DNA of 64,000 bases from Cellulomonas dongxiuzhuiae (GCF_018623035.1 NZ_CP076023.1:1984001-2048000), one strand, 5' to 3'. Shown: positions 28,363 through 37,630, counted from the stretch's first letter. The notes: generated by a model not told the origin, from the sequence alone. Program-made: numbers and translations.

Positions 28363-28391
28363 CTCAAGTCCGGGGTCGGTCCGACCGATAG
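28363..28391 (+). promoter_or_regulatory. FliA/WhiG-type promoter of pilM-pilN-pilO
   Basis: CTCA (28363-28366), 17 bases, then ACCGATAG (28384-28391), matching GCCGATAA in six of eight positions. It fills the pilD-pilM gap. Transcription would start near 28399, about 30 bases before the pilM GTG. Confidence 0.65.
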
Positions 28392-28429
28392 TCCCTTCGT
28401 GCGCACACCGCCGACGGAAGGACGATGAC

Positions 28430-29491
28430 GTGGCCGCCTCGCGGGTGATCGGGCTGGACATCGGGACGACGATGCTCCGAGCCGCCGAGCTGGAGTTCGG
28501 CAAGGGGACCGGCATGAGCAGGTCCGCCTCGTTGGTGCGCTACGCCGAGGCGCCGCTGCCTGCCGGTGCGGTGCGAGACGGTGAGGTCGTCCAGGCGGAG
28601 ATCGTCTCCACGACCCTGCGCCAGCTGTGGTCCAAGGCCCGCTTCGGCACGAAGGACGTCGTCATCGGGGTGGGCAACCAGCGGGTGCTCGTCCGCGAGT
28701 TCGACCTGCCGTGGCTGCCGGACAACCAGATCAAGCAGGCGCTGCCGTTCCATGTGCAGGGCGTCCTGCCGATGTCGACGGACGACGCACTGCTGGACTT
28801 CCTGCCGATCTCGGAGTTCGAGGGCCGCTCGGGCCGCACGCTCAAGGGCATGCTGGTCGCCGCTCAGCGGGACACCGTGAACTCGAACGTCCTCGCCGTG
28901 GTCGGCGCGGGGCTGAGCCCCACGATGGTCGACCTCAACGCGTTCGCACTGCTGCGCTCGGTCTGCCGCGGCGAGCTTGCCGGCCGCACCGTCGCGGTCG
29001 TCGACGTCGGTGCGAACCTCACGCACGTCGTCGTGTCGCAGGCCGGAGTGCCGCGGCTCGCGCGCACGCTGCCCTCCGGCGGGCAGGCCGTGACCGACGC
29101 CGTGGCGTCGGCGGCCGGCATCGGGCGCCCCGAGGCGGAGGATGCCAAGCGCGCCCTCGGCATCGGCTACAACGGCAGCGGTGACGCTACTGTCGCCGCC
29201 CAGGCGGTCAACGAGTCGGCGCAGAAGCTGCTCGACGCGGTCCGAGGGACGATCGGCTTCTACTCCAACAGCAACCGGCAGGCACCCGTCGAGGCGGTCC
29301 TGCTCACGGGCGGCGGAGCGGATCTGCCCGGCTTCGGCCAGTACCTGGCCACCCTCGTACGCCTTCCGGTCCAGGGCGCCGACGTGCTCGCCGGCGTGCG
29401 CGTCCGTAAGGGCAGCCTTCCCACGGCCCGCGGCGGCGGCGCTTCCGTGGCCGCCCTCCCGATCGGTCTCGCCTACGGAGTCGCCGCATGA
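28430..29491 (+). CDS. pilM: Type IV pilus assembly protein PilM (actin-like ATPase)
   Basis: A 353-residue cytoplasmic actin-fold protein that binds the PilN N-terminus and couples the motor to the alignment complex. GLDIGTTMLRAAEL (phosphate 1 loop) is near the N-terminus, VVDVGANLTHVVV is phosphate 2, and LTGGGADLPGF is the adenosine motif. GTG 28430 follows GGAAGGA. It overlaps pilN by four bases. Confidence 0.93.
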   Translation: MAASRVIGLDIGTTMLRAAELEFGKGTGMSRSASLVRYAEAPLPAGAVRDGEVVQAEIVSTTLRQLWSKARFGTKDVVIGVGNQRVLVREFDLPWLPDNQIKQALPFHVQGVLPMSTDDALLDFLPISEFEGRSGRTLKGMLVAAQRDTVNSNVLAVVGAGLSPTMVDLNAFALLRSVCRGELAGRTVAVVDVGANLTHVVVSQAGVPRLARTLPSGGQAVTDAVASAAGIGRPEAEDAKRALGIGYNGSGDATVAAQAVNESAQKLLDAVRGTIGFYSNSNRQAPVEAVLLTGGGADLPGFGQYLATLVRLPVQGADVLAGVRVRKGSLPTARGGGASVAALPIGLAYGVAA

Positions 29492-30189
29492 ACGCCGCCC
29501 TCGCCCCGACCGCGCCGACCGGCGTCGACGGCTCCACCGCCGTCAGGGTGCGCGTCCCGCAGGTCAACCTCCTTCCCTCGAGCGTGTCCGACGCGCGCGG
29601 TCTGCGGACGGTCAAGCGCTGGGCGCTGCTCGGGGTTGCGGCGACGGTGCTCCTCGTGGCGCTCGTCTACGTGGCCTCGGCGCTCCAGCTCGCGGAGGCG
29701 CAGGGTGACCTCACCGCGGCGCAGGCCCGCACCACGCAGCTCCAGGGACAGATGGCCGAGTACTCCGAGGTGCCGCTCGTGCTCGGCGAGCTCGGACAAG
29801 CTGAGCAAGCGCGGTCACTGGCGACCTCGACCGAGGTGCTGTGGCGGCCGTACCTCGACTCCGTGCGCGCTGCACTGCCCGCCGACGCCGCGCTGCGCAC
29901 GCTCCAGGTCACGGGTGCGACCCCCACCGTCAGCGCACTCACCCCGGCCGACCCCCTGCAGCCGCAGGCTTACGGCCAGATCGCCTTCACCGCCGCGTCG
30001 ACCACCATCCCGGACTCCGCGGCGTGGGTCGACGCCCTGCGAGCGATCCCCGGGTTCGTCGACCCACGCATCCAGTCCGTGGTCGCCGAGGCGACGGAGA
30101 CCACCAGTGGTTTCCTCGTGACCGGCACGGTGCAGTACGACGCGAACGCCCTCTCCGGGCGGTTCCAGGAGTCCGAGGGGAACGAGTGA
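29488..30189 (+). CDS. pilN: Type IV pilus alignment protein PilN
   Basis: A 233-residue bitopic membrane protein. The short cytoplasmic tail carries PQVNLLP (about 26-32), the conserved PilN peptide that docks onto PilM. One transmembrane helix follows (about 48-70), then a coiled-coil (QLAEAQGDLTAAQARTTQLQGQMAEY) and a ferredoxin-like periplasmic-side domain. Overlaps with pilM and pilO show one operon. Confidence 0.9.
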   Translation: MNAALAPTAPTGVDGSTAVRVRVPQVNLLPSSVSDARGLRTVKRWALLGVAATVLLVALVYVASALQLAEAQGDLTAAQARTTQLQGQMAEYSEVPLVLGELGQAEQARSLATSTEVLWRPYLDSVRAALPADAALRTLQVTGATPTVSALTPADPLQPQAYGQIAFTAASTTIPDSAAWVDALRAIPGFVDPRIQSVVAEATETTSGFLVTGTVQYDANALSGRFQESEGNE

Positions 30190-30962
30190 TGGCCGCCAAG
30201 CGATCAGGTGCATGGATCGGTGGTGCGGCGTTCCTCGCCGTGCTGATGATGGCGGGCGGGTGGCTCCTCCTCGTGGCGCCCGCACGCGCGGACGCCACGG
30301 ACGTGCGCGCCCAGACGGTCGCCGCCGTGCAGCAGAACGACCTGCTGGAGCTCCAGCTGGCGTCGTTGCGGGTCGACGCGGCCAAGCTCGACGAGTACAA
30401 GGCCCAGCTCGAGAGCGTGCGTCGACAGGTACCCCGGACGCTGCTCGACACCGACCTCACCCGCGAGATCGACGCCATCGCTGCCGCCAACGGGGTGACG
30501 ATCGAGGACTTCGCCCTGACGACACCGATGACGGTCGTCGCGGTCGCCCCGGTGCCCGGGACGGAGCCCGTGGCGCCCGCCGTACCCGCCGACGACGCAC
30601 CGGCCGACGGTGAGGCACCGGCCGAGGGCGACGCACTGCCCGTCCCTCCGGCGCCGACGGGGCCGACGGCACCCAACGGCATGGTCGGGGTCGACCTGAG
30701 CCTCACGGTCGTCGGGACACCTGACGAGGTCAGCGCCTTCATAGCCGCGCTGCAGGAGGGCATCACCCGACTGGTCGGCGTCTCGGGGCTCGAGGTCATG
30801 GTGCTCGAGGACCAGGGTGCCCAGGGCGGACAGGCAGCGGTCACTGCCGGGGACTGGCAGGCCACCGTCCGCGCGACCGCCTACGTCCTGGCGCCCGAGG
30901 CCACCCCACCCGCCGCAGCGGCGGTCGCGCCGGCGGTCGCGCCCGCCGAGGTGAACAGCTGA
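30189..30962 (+). CDS. pilO: Type IV pilus alignment protein PilO
   Basis: A 257-residue protein with one N-terminal transmembrane helix (about 9-30), a coiled-coil region (about 38-80) and a C-terminal globular domain split by a Pro/Ala-rich, low-complexity insert (about 118-158). The PilO-type sequence LDTDLTREIDAIAAANGVTIEDF precedes the insert. Position after pilN and the coiled-coil layout support PilO, although the family is poorly conserved. ATG 30189 overlaps the pilN TGA. No pilP or secretin gene follows. Confidence 0.82.
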   Translation: MAAKRSGAWIGGAAFLAVLMMAGGWLLLVAPARADATDVRAQTVAAVQQNDLLELQLASLRVDAAKLDEYKAQLESVRRQVPRTLLDTDLTREIDAIAAANGVTIEDFALTTPMTVVAVAPVPGTEPVAPAVPADDAPADGEAPAEGDALPVPPAPTGPTAPNGMVGVDLSLTVVGTPDEVSAFIAALQEGITRLVGVSGLEVMVLEDQGAQGGQAAVTAGDWQATVRATAYVLAPEATPPAAAAVAPAVAPAEVNS

Positions 30963-30977
30963 CCGAGCACTCCGCAC

Positions 30978-31008
30978 GGTGCCCGGGCTCGACATGAGCC
31001 CGGGCACC
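30978..31008 (+). terminator. Terminator at the end of the pilus locus
   Basis: A perfect 13-base-pair stem (30978-30990 with 30996-31008) and a five-base loop, 15 bases after the pilO stop. It marks the end of the type IV pilus transcription unit. The rest of the 232-base gap to aroC holds no gene; an AAAGGA at 31181-31186 serves aroC. Confidence 0.82.
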
Positions 31009-31194
31009 GGCGTACGTCGCTCCGAACGCGGTCGACCACCGACCCGCGACGGGGAGGGCGCGGCGACCAGCGCCGGCACCTGAACGGTGCGGCGCGCCCG
31101 GCACAGCGGGTGCCCGCGCTGACGACGACGCAACGTCGGTCCAGGGAGCGGGCACGCGGAGGTGGCACGCTCCACGCGTGAAAGGATCGCCCCC

Positions 31195-32412
31195 ATGCTC
31201 CGATGGCTAACCTCCGGCGAGTCGCACGGTCCCGCGCTCGTCGGCATCCTCGACGGTCTGCCCGCCGGTGTGCAGGTGCAGACCTCCGACGTCCAGGCCG
31301 CGCTCGCGCGGCGTCGTCTCGGGTACGGGCGCGGTGCGCGCATGAAGTTCGAGCAGGACGAGGTTCGCCTGCTCAGCGGTGTGCGCCACGGCCTGACGCA
31401 GGGTGGTCCGCTCGCGATCGAGGTCGCCAACACCGAGTGGCCCAAGTGGGCCGACGTGATGTCGGCCGACCCGGTGCCCCCCGAGGCGCTGACGGTCGAC
31501 GCCGGTATCGGGGACGTCAAGGAGATCGCGCGCAACCGGCCGCTGACCCGGCCCCGCCCGGGTCACGCCGACCTCGTCGGCATGCGCAAGTACGGCTTCG
31601 ACGACGCCCGCCCGGTGCTCGAGCGGGCCTCGGCCCGCGAGACGGCGACGCGCGTCGCGCTCGGCACGGTCGCGGCGGCGTTCCTCGAGCAGGTCGCCGG
31701 CGTGCGGCTCGTGTCGCACGTCGTCGCGATCGGGCCGGTCGCGGTGCCGGACGACGCACCGGAACCGACGCCCGACGACGTCGCGGCCCTGGACGCCGAC
31801 CCCGTGCGCTGCTTCGACGCCGCCACGAGCGCGGCGATGGTCGCCGAGATCGACCAGTGCCACAAGGACGGCGACACGCTCGGGGGTGTCGTCGAGGTCC
31901 TCGTGCACGGCCTGCCGTCGGGCGTCGGCACGTACGTGCAGGCGGACGGCCGCCTCGACGCGCGGCTCGCGGGTGCCCTCATGGGCATCCAGGCCATCAA
32001 GGGCGTCGAGGTCGGCGACGGGTTCCGCACCGCGACCCGCCGCGGGTCGCAGGCGCACGACGAGATCGAGCGCGACGCGTCGGGGCGCATCGTGCGGCGC
32101 ACCAACCGCGCCGGTGGCATCGAGGGCGGCATGTCCAACGGCGAGGTCGTGCGCGTGCGTGCCGCGATGAAGCCGATCTCGACGGTCCCGCGGGCCCTCG
32201 CCACGGTCGACACGGCCACGGGGGAGCCGGTCACGGCCCACCACCAGCGCTCGGACGTGTGCGCCGTGCCCCCGGCAGCCGTGGTCGCCGAGGCCATGGT
32301 CGCGCTCGTCGTCGCGCAGACGCTCCTGGAGAAGACCGGCGGCGACAGCGTCGCCGAGGTCCGGCGCAACCTCGAGGCGTACCTCACGTCCATCCCCGAG
32401 CTGCTGGCCTGA
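31195..32412 (+). CDS. aroC: Chorismate synthase
   Basis: A 405-residue FMN-dependent enzyme that converts 5-enolpyruvylshikimate 3-phosphate to chorismate. The signatures [11 protein letters not shown] (start), [21 protein letters not shown], and [11 protein letters not shown] with MKPISTVP are all present. ATG 31195 is preceded by AAAGGA with eight bases spacing. It ends in a terminator and is separated from aroK by the peroxidase gene. Confidence 0.97.
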   Translation: MLRWLTSGESHGPALVGILDGLPAGVQVQTSDVQAALARRRLGYGRGARMKFEQDEVRLLSGVRHGLTQGGPLAIEVANTEWPKWADVMSADPVPPEALTVDAGIGDVKEIARNRPLTRPRPGHADLVGMRKYGFDDARPVLERASARETATRVALGTVAAAFLEQVAGVRLVSHVVAIGPVAVPDDAPEPTPDDVAALDADPVRCFDAATSAAMVAEIDQCHKDGDTLGGVVEVLVHGLPSGVGTYVQADGRLDARLAGALMGIQAIKGVEVGDGFRTATRRGSQAHDEIERDASGRIVRRTNRAGGIEGGMSNGEVVRVRAAMKPISTVPRALATVDTATGEPVTAHHQRSDVCAVPPAAVVAEAMVALVVAQTLLEKTGGDSVAEVRRNLEAYLTSIPELLA

Positions 32413-32428
32413 CACCCCGACGTACCGA

Positions 32429-32462
32429 CGACGGGCGGTCCGGGCATCCGGGCCGCCCGTCG
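32429..32462 (+). terminator. Terminator of aroC
   Basis: A stem of 15 pairs with one G-U (32429-32443 with 32448-32462) and loop GCAT, 16 bases after the aroC stop. Confidence 0.75.
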
Positions 32463-32538
32463 GCGTATCTGCCCCCCGGGTCGTGCGCTCCTCCCGCATG
32501 ACGGCGCTGCGCCCGCAGCCGCCGCTCAAGGGGGGACC

Positions 32539-34092
32539 ATGACCATCACCGCACCGCAGCGTGCGGGGCACCACGCCCCGCGCACCGCCGAGGAGCTCAC
32601 CGCCGCCGGCACCTCCGCGCACGGCCTGGGACGCGGGCGGCGACCCGCGCGCGGCCACGGCCACGAGGCGCGCGGCCTGCAGTACCTCCCGCTGTCGGCG
32701 CTGCACGAGGGGCGGTTCGGACGCCTGTTCCGGCTGCCGCCCTACGTGCCGTCCGACACCGAGATCGCGCGCGTCGCCGCGCTCATGACCGAGGGCAGCA
32801 CCGGCGGTGACCGCACGCTCGACAACCCCGCCATCCCGGCCGGCTACACCTACCTGGGCCAGTTCGTCGACCACGACCTCACGTTCGACCCCGCGTCGAG
32901 CCTCGAGCGCCAGAACGACCCCGATGCACTGACGAGCTTCCGCAGCCCGCGCTTCGACCTCGACTCCGTCTACGGCCGCGGCCCGGCCGACGACCCGTTC
33001 CTCTACGACAGGACCAGCCAGGTCGACGGCGCCGCGAAGCTCCTGATCGGGTCGAACGGACGCGACGACGACCTGCCGCGCAACACCCAGGGCGTCGCCC
33101 TGCTCGGGGACCCGCGCAACGACGAGAACACGTTCGTCGGGCAGCTGCACCTGACGATGCTGAAGTTCCACAACGCCGTCATGGACCACGTCCTGGGCGA
33201 CCCGCACCTGACCCGCGGCAGCGAGACCCCGTTCGAGACCGCGCAGCGGATCGTACGCTGGCACTACCAGTGGGTCGTCGTGCACGACTTCCTGCGCCGC
33301 ACCGTCGGTGACGCCGCGCTCGCGGACCTGCTCGTGACGTCGCCCGACGGCCGGCCGCAGGCGCGGCTGCGCCACTTCACGTGGCAGCGGGCGCCGTACA
33401 TCCCGGTGGAGTTCTCGGTCGCGGCGTACCGGTTCGGGCACTCCCAGGTGCGCGGGCGCTACCGGCTCAACACGGTGGTCGGCGCGCCCGACCCGGCGGA
33501 CCCGCAGGCGCGCCCGGGGCTGCCGACGTTCACGCCGGACCCCGTCGACAAGGAGCCGCTCGGCCACTTCGGCGGGTTCCGTCCGCTGCCGCAGTTCTGG
33601 ACGATCGAGTGGGCGCGCTTCTTCGAGCTCGACGGGGCCGGCTCCGACGGGCTCCAGCACAGCCGGAAGATCGACACGCACCTGGCCAACCCGCTCGCGG
33701 CCCTGCCGCCCGAGATCGGCGGCGCCATGCCGTCGCTCATCGCGCGCAACCTGACCCGCGGAGCGCGCCTGCTGCTGCCGTCGGGCCAGGCCATGGCGGC
33801 CCGCATGGGCGTCGAGCGGCTGTCCGAGGACGAGATCGGTCTGGACGGTGCCCCCGCGCCGCTGTGGTACTACGTGCTGCGCGAGGCCGAGGTGCAGGCC
33901 GACGGTGAGCACCTGGGGGAGCTCGGCGGCCGGGTCGTCGGCGAGGTGTTCCTCGGCCTGCTGCAGGCCGACCCGTCGTCGTACCTGCGCAACGAGCCGA
34001 CGTGGACGCCGTTCCTGGGCACCGGGGACGACTTCGCCATGCCCGACCTGCTGCGCGTCGCCGGCCACGGGCTGGGACCCACCCCCGGGTGA
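32539..34092 (+). CDS. Animal-type heme peroxidase (peroxidase-cyclooxygenase superfamily)
   Basis: A 517-residue protein of the animal heme peroxidase family. [10 protein letters not shown] gives the haem-linked Asp111 and distal His112; GDPRNDEN gives the catalytic Arg193 and haem-linked Glu196, matching the myeloperoxidase R-x-x-E motif with Asn in place of the following Met; AAYRFGHS supplies the proximal His301. No signal peptide or transmembrane helix is visible and the first 45 residues are low-complexity, so it is probably cytoplasmic or exported by another route. It sits alone, with terminators on both sides, inside an otherwise normal aro cluster. Natural substrate unknown. Confidence 0.9.
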   Translation: MTITAPQRAGHHAPRTAEELTAAGTSAHGLGRGRRPARGHGHEARGLQYLPLSALHEGRFGRLFRLPPYVPSDTEIARVAALMTEGSTGGDRTLDNPAIPAGYTYLGQFVDHDLTFDPASSLERQNDPDALTSFRSPRFDLDSVYGRGPADDPFLYDRTSQVDGAAKLLIGSNGRDDDLPRNTQGVALLGDPRNDENTFVGQLHLTMLKFHNAVMDHVLGDPHLTRGSETPFETAQRIVRWHYQWVVVHDFLRRTVGDAALADLLVTSPDGRPQARLRHFTWQRAPYIPVEFSVAAYRFGHSQVRGRYRLNTVVGAPDPADPQARPGLPTFTPDPVDKEPLGHFGGFRPLPQFWTIEWARFFELDGAGSDGLQHSRKIDTHLANPLAALPPEIGGAMPSLIARNLTRGARLLLPSGQAMAARMGVERLSEDEIGLDGAPAPLWYYVLREAEVQADGEHLGELGGRVVGEVFLGLLQADPSSYLRNEPTWTPFLGTGDDFAMPDLLRVAGHGLGPTPG

Positions 34093-34098
34093 GTCGTC

Positions 34099-34140
34099 GC
34101 GTCCCGTGCCGCCCGCCGTCCCGTGGACGGCACGGGACGC
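34099..34140 (+). terminator. Terminator of the peroxidase gene
   Basis: A perfect 13-base-pair stem (34099-34111 with 34128-34140) directly after the peroxidase stop, ending 16 bases before the aroK -10 box. Confidence 0.75.
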
Positions 34141-34155
34141 CTCCCACGGCGGGGC

Positions 34156-34161
34156 TAGGCT
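34156..34161 (+). promoter_or_regulatory. -10 element (TAGGCT) of aroK-aroB, leaderless spacing
   Basis: TAGGCT lies six bases before the aroK GTG at 34168; no Shine-Dalgarno is present, so the mRNA is probably leaderless. Confidence 0.5.
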
Positions 34162-34167
34162 GCGGCC

Positions 34168-34731
34168 GTGCCCCGTGCAACCCCCACCTCCGGACCTCGT
34201 GTCGTTCTCGTCGGCCCGCCCGGCGCGGGCAAGTCCACCGTCGCCGCCGCGCTCGCGGAGCGCTGGCAGCTCGAGTCCCGCGACACCGACACCGACGTCG
34301 AGACCGCGGCCGGCAAGTCCGTCGCCGACGTCTTCGTCGAGGACGGCGAGCCGCACTTCCGTGCGCTCGAGCGCACCGCCGTCGCCACCGCGCTCGGCGA
34401 GCACGAGGGCGTCCTCGCGCTGGGCGGGGGAGCCGTGCTCGACCCTGCGACGCGCGCCCTGCTGCAGGCGTACCGCGACGGCGGCGGGGTCGTCGTCTTC
34501 CTCGACGTCAGCCTCGCGCACGCCGCCGGACGTGTCGGGCTCAACCAGTCGCGCCCGCTGCTCGTCGGCAGTCCTCGCGCGCAGTGGCAGTCGCTCATGG
34601 ACGTCCGGCGTCCGGTCTACGAGGAGGTCGCGACCGTGCGGGTGTCGACGGACGGGCTGCGCCCCGCCGAGGTCGCCGAGGTCATCGAGACGACGCTGCG
34701 CGAGCAGCGCATCGCGGAGCCGGGCGCATGA
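34168..34731 (+). CDS. aroK: Shikimate kinase
   Basis: A 187-residue P-loop kinase that phosphorylates shikimate at O3. Walker A is GPPGAGKS (about 15-22), the shikimate-binding Asp lies in DTDTDVE, an Arg follows in FRALE, and GGGAV is the third substrate motif. RPLL in the lid (NQSRPLL) is conserved. It overlaps aroB by four bases. Confidence 0.95.
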   Translation: MPRATPTSGPRVVLVGPPGAGKSTVAAALAERWQLESRDTDTDVETAAGKSVADVFVEDGEPHFRALERTAVATALGEHEGVLALGGGAVLDPATRALLQAYRDGGGVVVFLDVSLAHAAGRVGLNQSRPLLVGSPRAQWQSLMDVRRPVYEEVATVRVSTDGLRPAEVAEVIETTLREQRIAEPGA

Positions 34732-35849
34732 GCGGCGAGGCCGTCGTCACGGTCGCGGGGGAGCAGCCGTACGACGTCGTCATCGGGCGCCACCTGCTGG
34801 GCCACCTGCCGGCGATGCTCGGCGACACCGTGCGCCGGGTGCTCGTCGTGCACCCGGCCGCCCTGGCCGCGTCCGCCGAGACGGTGCGCGAGGACCTCGC
34901 GTCGCACGGCTACCAGGTCTACCTCGCGCAGGTGCCGGACGCCGAGGAGCAGAAGACGGCCCAGGTCGCGGCCTTCTGCTGGGGCGTGCTCGGCCAGGCG
35001 GACTTCACGCGCTCCGACGCGGTCGTCGGGCTCGGCGGGGGTGCGACCACCGACCTCGCGGGATTCGTCGCGGCGACGTGGCTGCGCGGCGTGCGCGTCG
35101 TGCAGGTGCCCACCACCGTGCTCGGCATGGTCGACGCCGCCGTGGGCGGCAAGACCGGCATCAACACCGCCGAGGGCAAGAACCTCGTCGGCGCGTTCCA
35201 CCCGCCCGCGGGCGTGCTGTGCGACCTCGCGTCGGTGGAGTCCATGTCCCGGTACGACTTCGTCGCCGGGCTCGCGGAGATCGTCAAGTGCGGGTTCATC
35301 GACGACCCGCGGATCCTCGAGCTCGTCGAGGAGAACACCGCGCTGCTGCAGGATCCCGTGGCCGCCGCCTCCTCACCCGTGCTCGCCGAGCTCGTCGAGC
35401 GGGCGGTGCGGACCAAGGCGCGTGTCGTCGGCGAGGACCTGCGCGAGGCCGGCCTGCGCGAGATCCTCAACTACGGCCACACGTTCGGCCACGCGGTCGA
35501 GCAGGTCGAGCGGTACCGGTGGCGCCACGGCGCCGCGGTGTCGGTCGGCATGGTGTTCGTCGCGGAGCTCGCCCGGCTGGCCGGACGGCTCGACGACGAC
35601 GTCGTCGAGCGGCACCGCCGCGTCCTGAGCTCCCTCGGCCTCCCGACCACCTACCGCGGCGACCGCTGGGACCAGCTGCTCACCGCGATGCGCCGCGACA
35701 AGAAGACGCGCGGTGACCTGCTGCGCTTCGTCGTCCTCGACGGCCTGGCGCGCCCGTCGCGCCTCGAGGGCCCGGACCCGACCCTGCTGGCAGCCGCCTA
35801 CGCCGAGATCTCGTCGACCCCGGAGCCGTCGACAGGCATCCTCCTCTGA
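34728..35849 (+). CDS. aroB: 3-dehydroquinate synthase
   Basis: A 373-residue NAD- and metal-dependent enzyme that makes 3-dehydroquinate, the second step of the shikimate pathway. [41 protein letters not shown] and the metal-ligand [11 protein letters not shown] are diagnostic. Coupled to aroK by an ATGA overlap. Confidence 0.97.
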   Translation: MSGEAVVTVAGEQPYDVVIGRHLLGHLPAMLGDTVRRVLVVHPAALAASAETVREDLASHGYQVYLAQVPDAEEQKTAQVAAFCWGVLGQADFTRSDAVVGLGGGATTDLAGFVAATWLRGVRVVQVPTTVLGMVDAAVGGKTGINTAEGKNLVGAFHPPAGVLCDLASVESMSRYDFVAGLAEIVKCGFIDDPRILELVEENTALLQDPVAAASSPVLAELVERAVRTKARVVGEDLREAGLREILNYGHTFGHAVEQVERYRWRHGAAVSVGMVFVAELARLAGRLDDDVVERHRRVLSSLGLPTTYRGDRWDQLLTAMRRDKKTRGDLLRFVVLDGLARPSRLEGPDPTLLAAAYAEISSTPEPSTGILL

Positions 35850-35850
35850 C

Positions 35851-35899
35851 GTGAGAGCGCCGAATCCGGGCCCGTGACGCCCGGATCCCTCACTCTCAC
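35851..35899 (+). terminator. Nested inverted repeats after aroB, probable terminator
   Basis: Outer arms GTGAGAG (35851-35857) and CTCTCAC (35893-35899) enclose inner arms ATCCGGG (35864-35870) and CCCGGAT (35880-35886). The structure begins one base after the aroB stop and fits a two-part terminator. Confidence 0.65.
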
Positions 35900-36002
35900 C
35901 CATGGGCGGTGAACCGTCCACAGGGGAAGGAGCGGACGCGCCGGTCCACAGATCGCCCTCGTGGTCGGTCAGGTCGCCTCGGGGTGCAGCAGGTTCGGGT
36001 GC

Positions 36003-36911
36003 GTGGCTCCCACCGTCGACCGCACCTGGACCCCGCCCGCCGCAGCGGGGCGCCGCGGCGTCTTCACCCGTGCTGAGGCCGTCGCGGCGGGTCTCACCGA
36101 GGACCAGGTGCGCCACCGCATCGAGTCGGGGGCGTGGCGGCGGGTCTGCGGTGCCGGGCTCGCGCTCGCCTCGGCACCGCGCGACCCGTGGCTCGACGCG
36201 CACGCCGCCACCGTGACCTGGCCCGGTGCGACGCTCGCGCTCACCACCGCGGCGCTGCTGCACGGCATGCCGGTGCCCGACGACGGCCGCGTGCACGTGG
36301 TCGTCACCGGACCCCGCGCGCGGCGCGGCCGACTGATCCCGCACCGGCACGTCCTGGCACCTGCGGACCGGGTCGTCCTCGGTGGGGTGCACGTCACCGG
36401 ACGCGTCCGCACAGCGGTCGACTGCCTCGGGTCGCTGGCCCGTGCCGACGCCGCCCGCCTGCTCGCCTGGGTCGGGACCCGCGGGATCGTCGGTGCGGAC
36501 GACCTCGACGGCTGGGTGGATGCCCACCCCGGGCACCGGGGCAACGCGCAACGCACCTGGTGCGCCGACCGGCTGCGCAGCGGCGCCCTCAGCGTCGCGG
36601 AGGAACGGCTGCACGGCCTCCTGCACAGCGCGGGCGTGACGGGCTGGGTGGCGAACGCGTCGCTCCTCGACGCCCTCGGCGTCCCCGCTGTCGTGGACGT
36701 GTGGTTCGCAGACGTCCGCCTGGTCGTCGAGATCGACGGCCGTGTCGCGCACGGGCCCGACCGGTTCCAGGACGATCGGACTCGCCAGAACCTGCTCGTG
36801 GGCGCCGGGTGCACGGTGTTGCGCTACACCTGGCACGACCTGACCCGCCGGGCCGGCCACGTGCTCGCTCAGATCGTCGAGACCCGTCGCCGGCTGCGCA
36901 CGCCTCGGTGA
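36003..36911 (+). CDS. DUF559 domain protein with AbiEi-like winged helix N-terminus
   Basis: A 302-residue protein. Residues about 12-45 (GVFTRAEAVAAGLTEDQVRHRIESGAW) resemble the winged-helix antitoxin N-terminus of AbiEi-type proteins. The C-terminus (VVEIDGRVAHGPDRFQDDRTRQNLLVGAG) is a DUF559 domain of the restriction endonuclease/Vsr-like fold, keeping the E-x-D core. No toxin partner lies beside it. Such proteins are abundant in actinobacteria and of unknown function. The start is uncertain: GTG 36003 is preferred, GTG 35961 is possible. Confidence 0.75.
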   Translation: MAPTVDRTWTPPAAAGRRGVFTRAEAVAAGLTEDQVRHRIESGAWRRVCGAGLALASAPRDPWLDAHAATVTWPGATLALTTAALLHGMPVPDDGRVHVVVTGPRARRGRLIPHRHVLAPADRVVLGGVHVTGRVRTAVDCLGSLARADAARLLAWVGTRGIVGADDLDGWVDAHPGHRGNAQRTWCADRLRSGALSVAEERLHGLLHSAGVTGWVANASLLDALGVPAVVDVWFADVRLVVEIDGRVAHGPDRFQDDRTRQNLLVGAGCTVLRYTWHDLTRRAGHVLAQIVETRRRLRTPR

Positions 36912-36912
36912 G

Positions 36913-36951
36913 GGAGAGGATTCCGGGAAGGATCTGCCCGTCATCCTCTCC
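36913..36951 (+). terminator. Hairpin after the DUF559 gene
   Basis: GGAGAGGAT (36913-36921) pairs perfectly with ATCCTCTCC (36943-36951), directly after the stop codon, and separates this gene from the SatD-like gene. Confidence 0.65.
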
Positions 36952-36975
36952 TTCACCGTCAGGGGCGCGCGACGG

Positions 36976-37021
36976 ACAAGTGTGGGGGCTTGTTTGGGGT
37001 GGTACAAGGTGCAAGGCTTGT
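36976..37021 (+). promoter_or_regulatory. Tandem inverted repeats ACAAG-N8-CTTGT before the SatD-like gene
   Basis: ACAAG (36976-36980) and CTTGT (36989-36993) form one inverted repeat with an eight-base spacer. ACAAG (37004-37008) and CTTGT (37017-37021) form a second with the same spacer. The centres are 28 bases apart, and the last arm ends three bases before the ATG at 37025. Two identical dyads abutting a start codon look like an operator, possibly for the SatD-like protein itself, which has a helix-turn-helix. Confidence 0.6.
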
Positions 37022-37024
37022 CGC

Positions 37025-37615
37025 ATGTTCGTCATGACGATCGACCAGCGCGGGAGCCGGCGCGGCACCGACCGGGTGCCCGAGCTGCTCGCCGCGCTCG
37101 CGGACGTGCCGGTCGTCCGCGGCTTCGAGCGCACGGTCGGCGACGAGGTCCAGGGCGTGCTGGACGACCCCGAGGTCGTGGTCGACACCGCACTGGTCGC
37201 GCTGCGTGACGGCGGCTGGAGCGTCGGGGTCGGCGCCGGACCCGTCGACGAGCCGCTGCCGCGCTCACCGCGCGAGGGCTCCGGAGCGGCCTTCCTGCTC
37301 GCGCGCGACGCCGTGGAGGCGGCCAAGAACCGGCAGCGGCCCGTCCCGCTGGCCGTCCGGGGCGTCGACGCGACTGCCGCCGCCGACGCCGACGCGGTGC
37401 TCGTGCTGCTCGGGTCGCTGGCGGCGCGGCGCACGGCCGCCGGGTGGGCCGCGGTCGACGCCGTCCGCGCGGCCGACGCGGGTCAGGACGTCGTGGCCCA
37501 CGCGCTCGGTGTCTCCCAGCAGGCCGTCAGCCAGCGCCTGCGGACCGCGATGTGGGCCGAGGAGCTCGCCGCACGGCCCGCTGCGGCGCGTCTGTTGACG
37601 CGTGCGGCCGACTGA
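37025..37615 (+). CDS. SatD-family protein with C-terminal helix-turn-helix
   Basis: A 196-residue protein. The N-terminal part, with FVMTIDQRGSRRG, GDEVQG and a VGVGAGPV strand, follows the SatD family pattern, which resembles a nucleotide-cyclase-like fold. A C-terminal helix-turn-helix (DVVAHALGVSQQAVSQRLRTAMW, about 158-180) suggests DNA binding. The catalytic or sensory role is unknown. The ATG at 37025 sits next to the paired inverted repeats, which hints at autoregulation. It is followed 15 bases later by the membrane partner. Confidence 0.72.
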   Translation: MFVMTIDQRGSRRGTDRVPELLAALADVPVVRGFERTVGDEVQGVLDDPEVVVDTALVALRDGGWSVGVGAGPVDEPLPRSPREGSGAAFLLARDAVEAAKNRQRPVPLAVRGVDATAAADADAVLVLLGSLAARRTAAGWAAVDAVRAADAGQDVVAHALGVSQQAVSQRLRTAMWAEELAARPAAARLLTRAAD

Positions 37616-37630
37616 CGCCAAGGTCGGCCC

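Noticed and set aside
32525..32551. CTCA before the peroxidase gene as another sigma-28-type promoter
   Set aside because: No CCGAT core occurs at 15-18 bases spacing; the CTCAAGG is part of the Shine-Dalgarno region.
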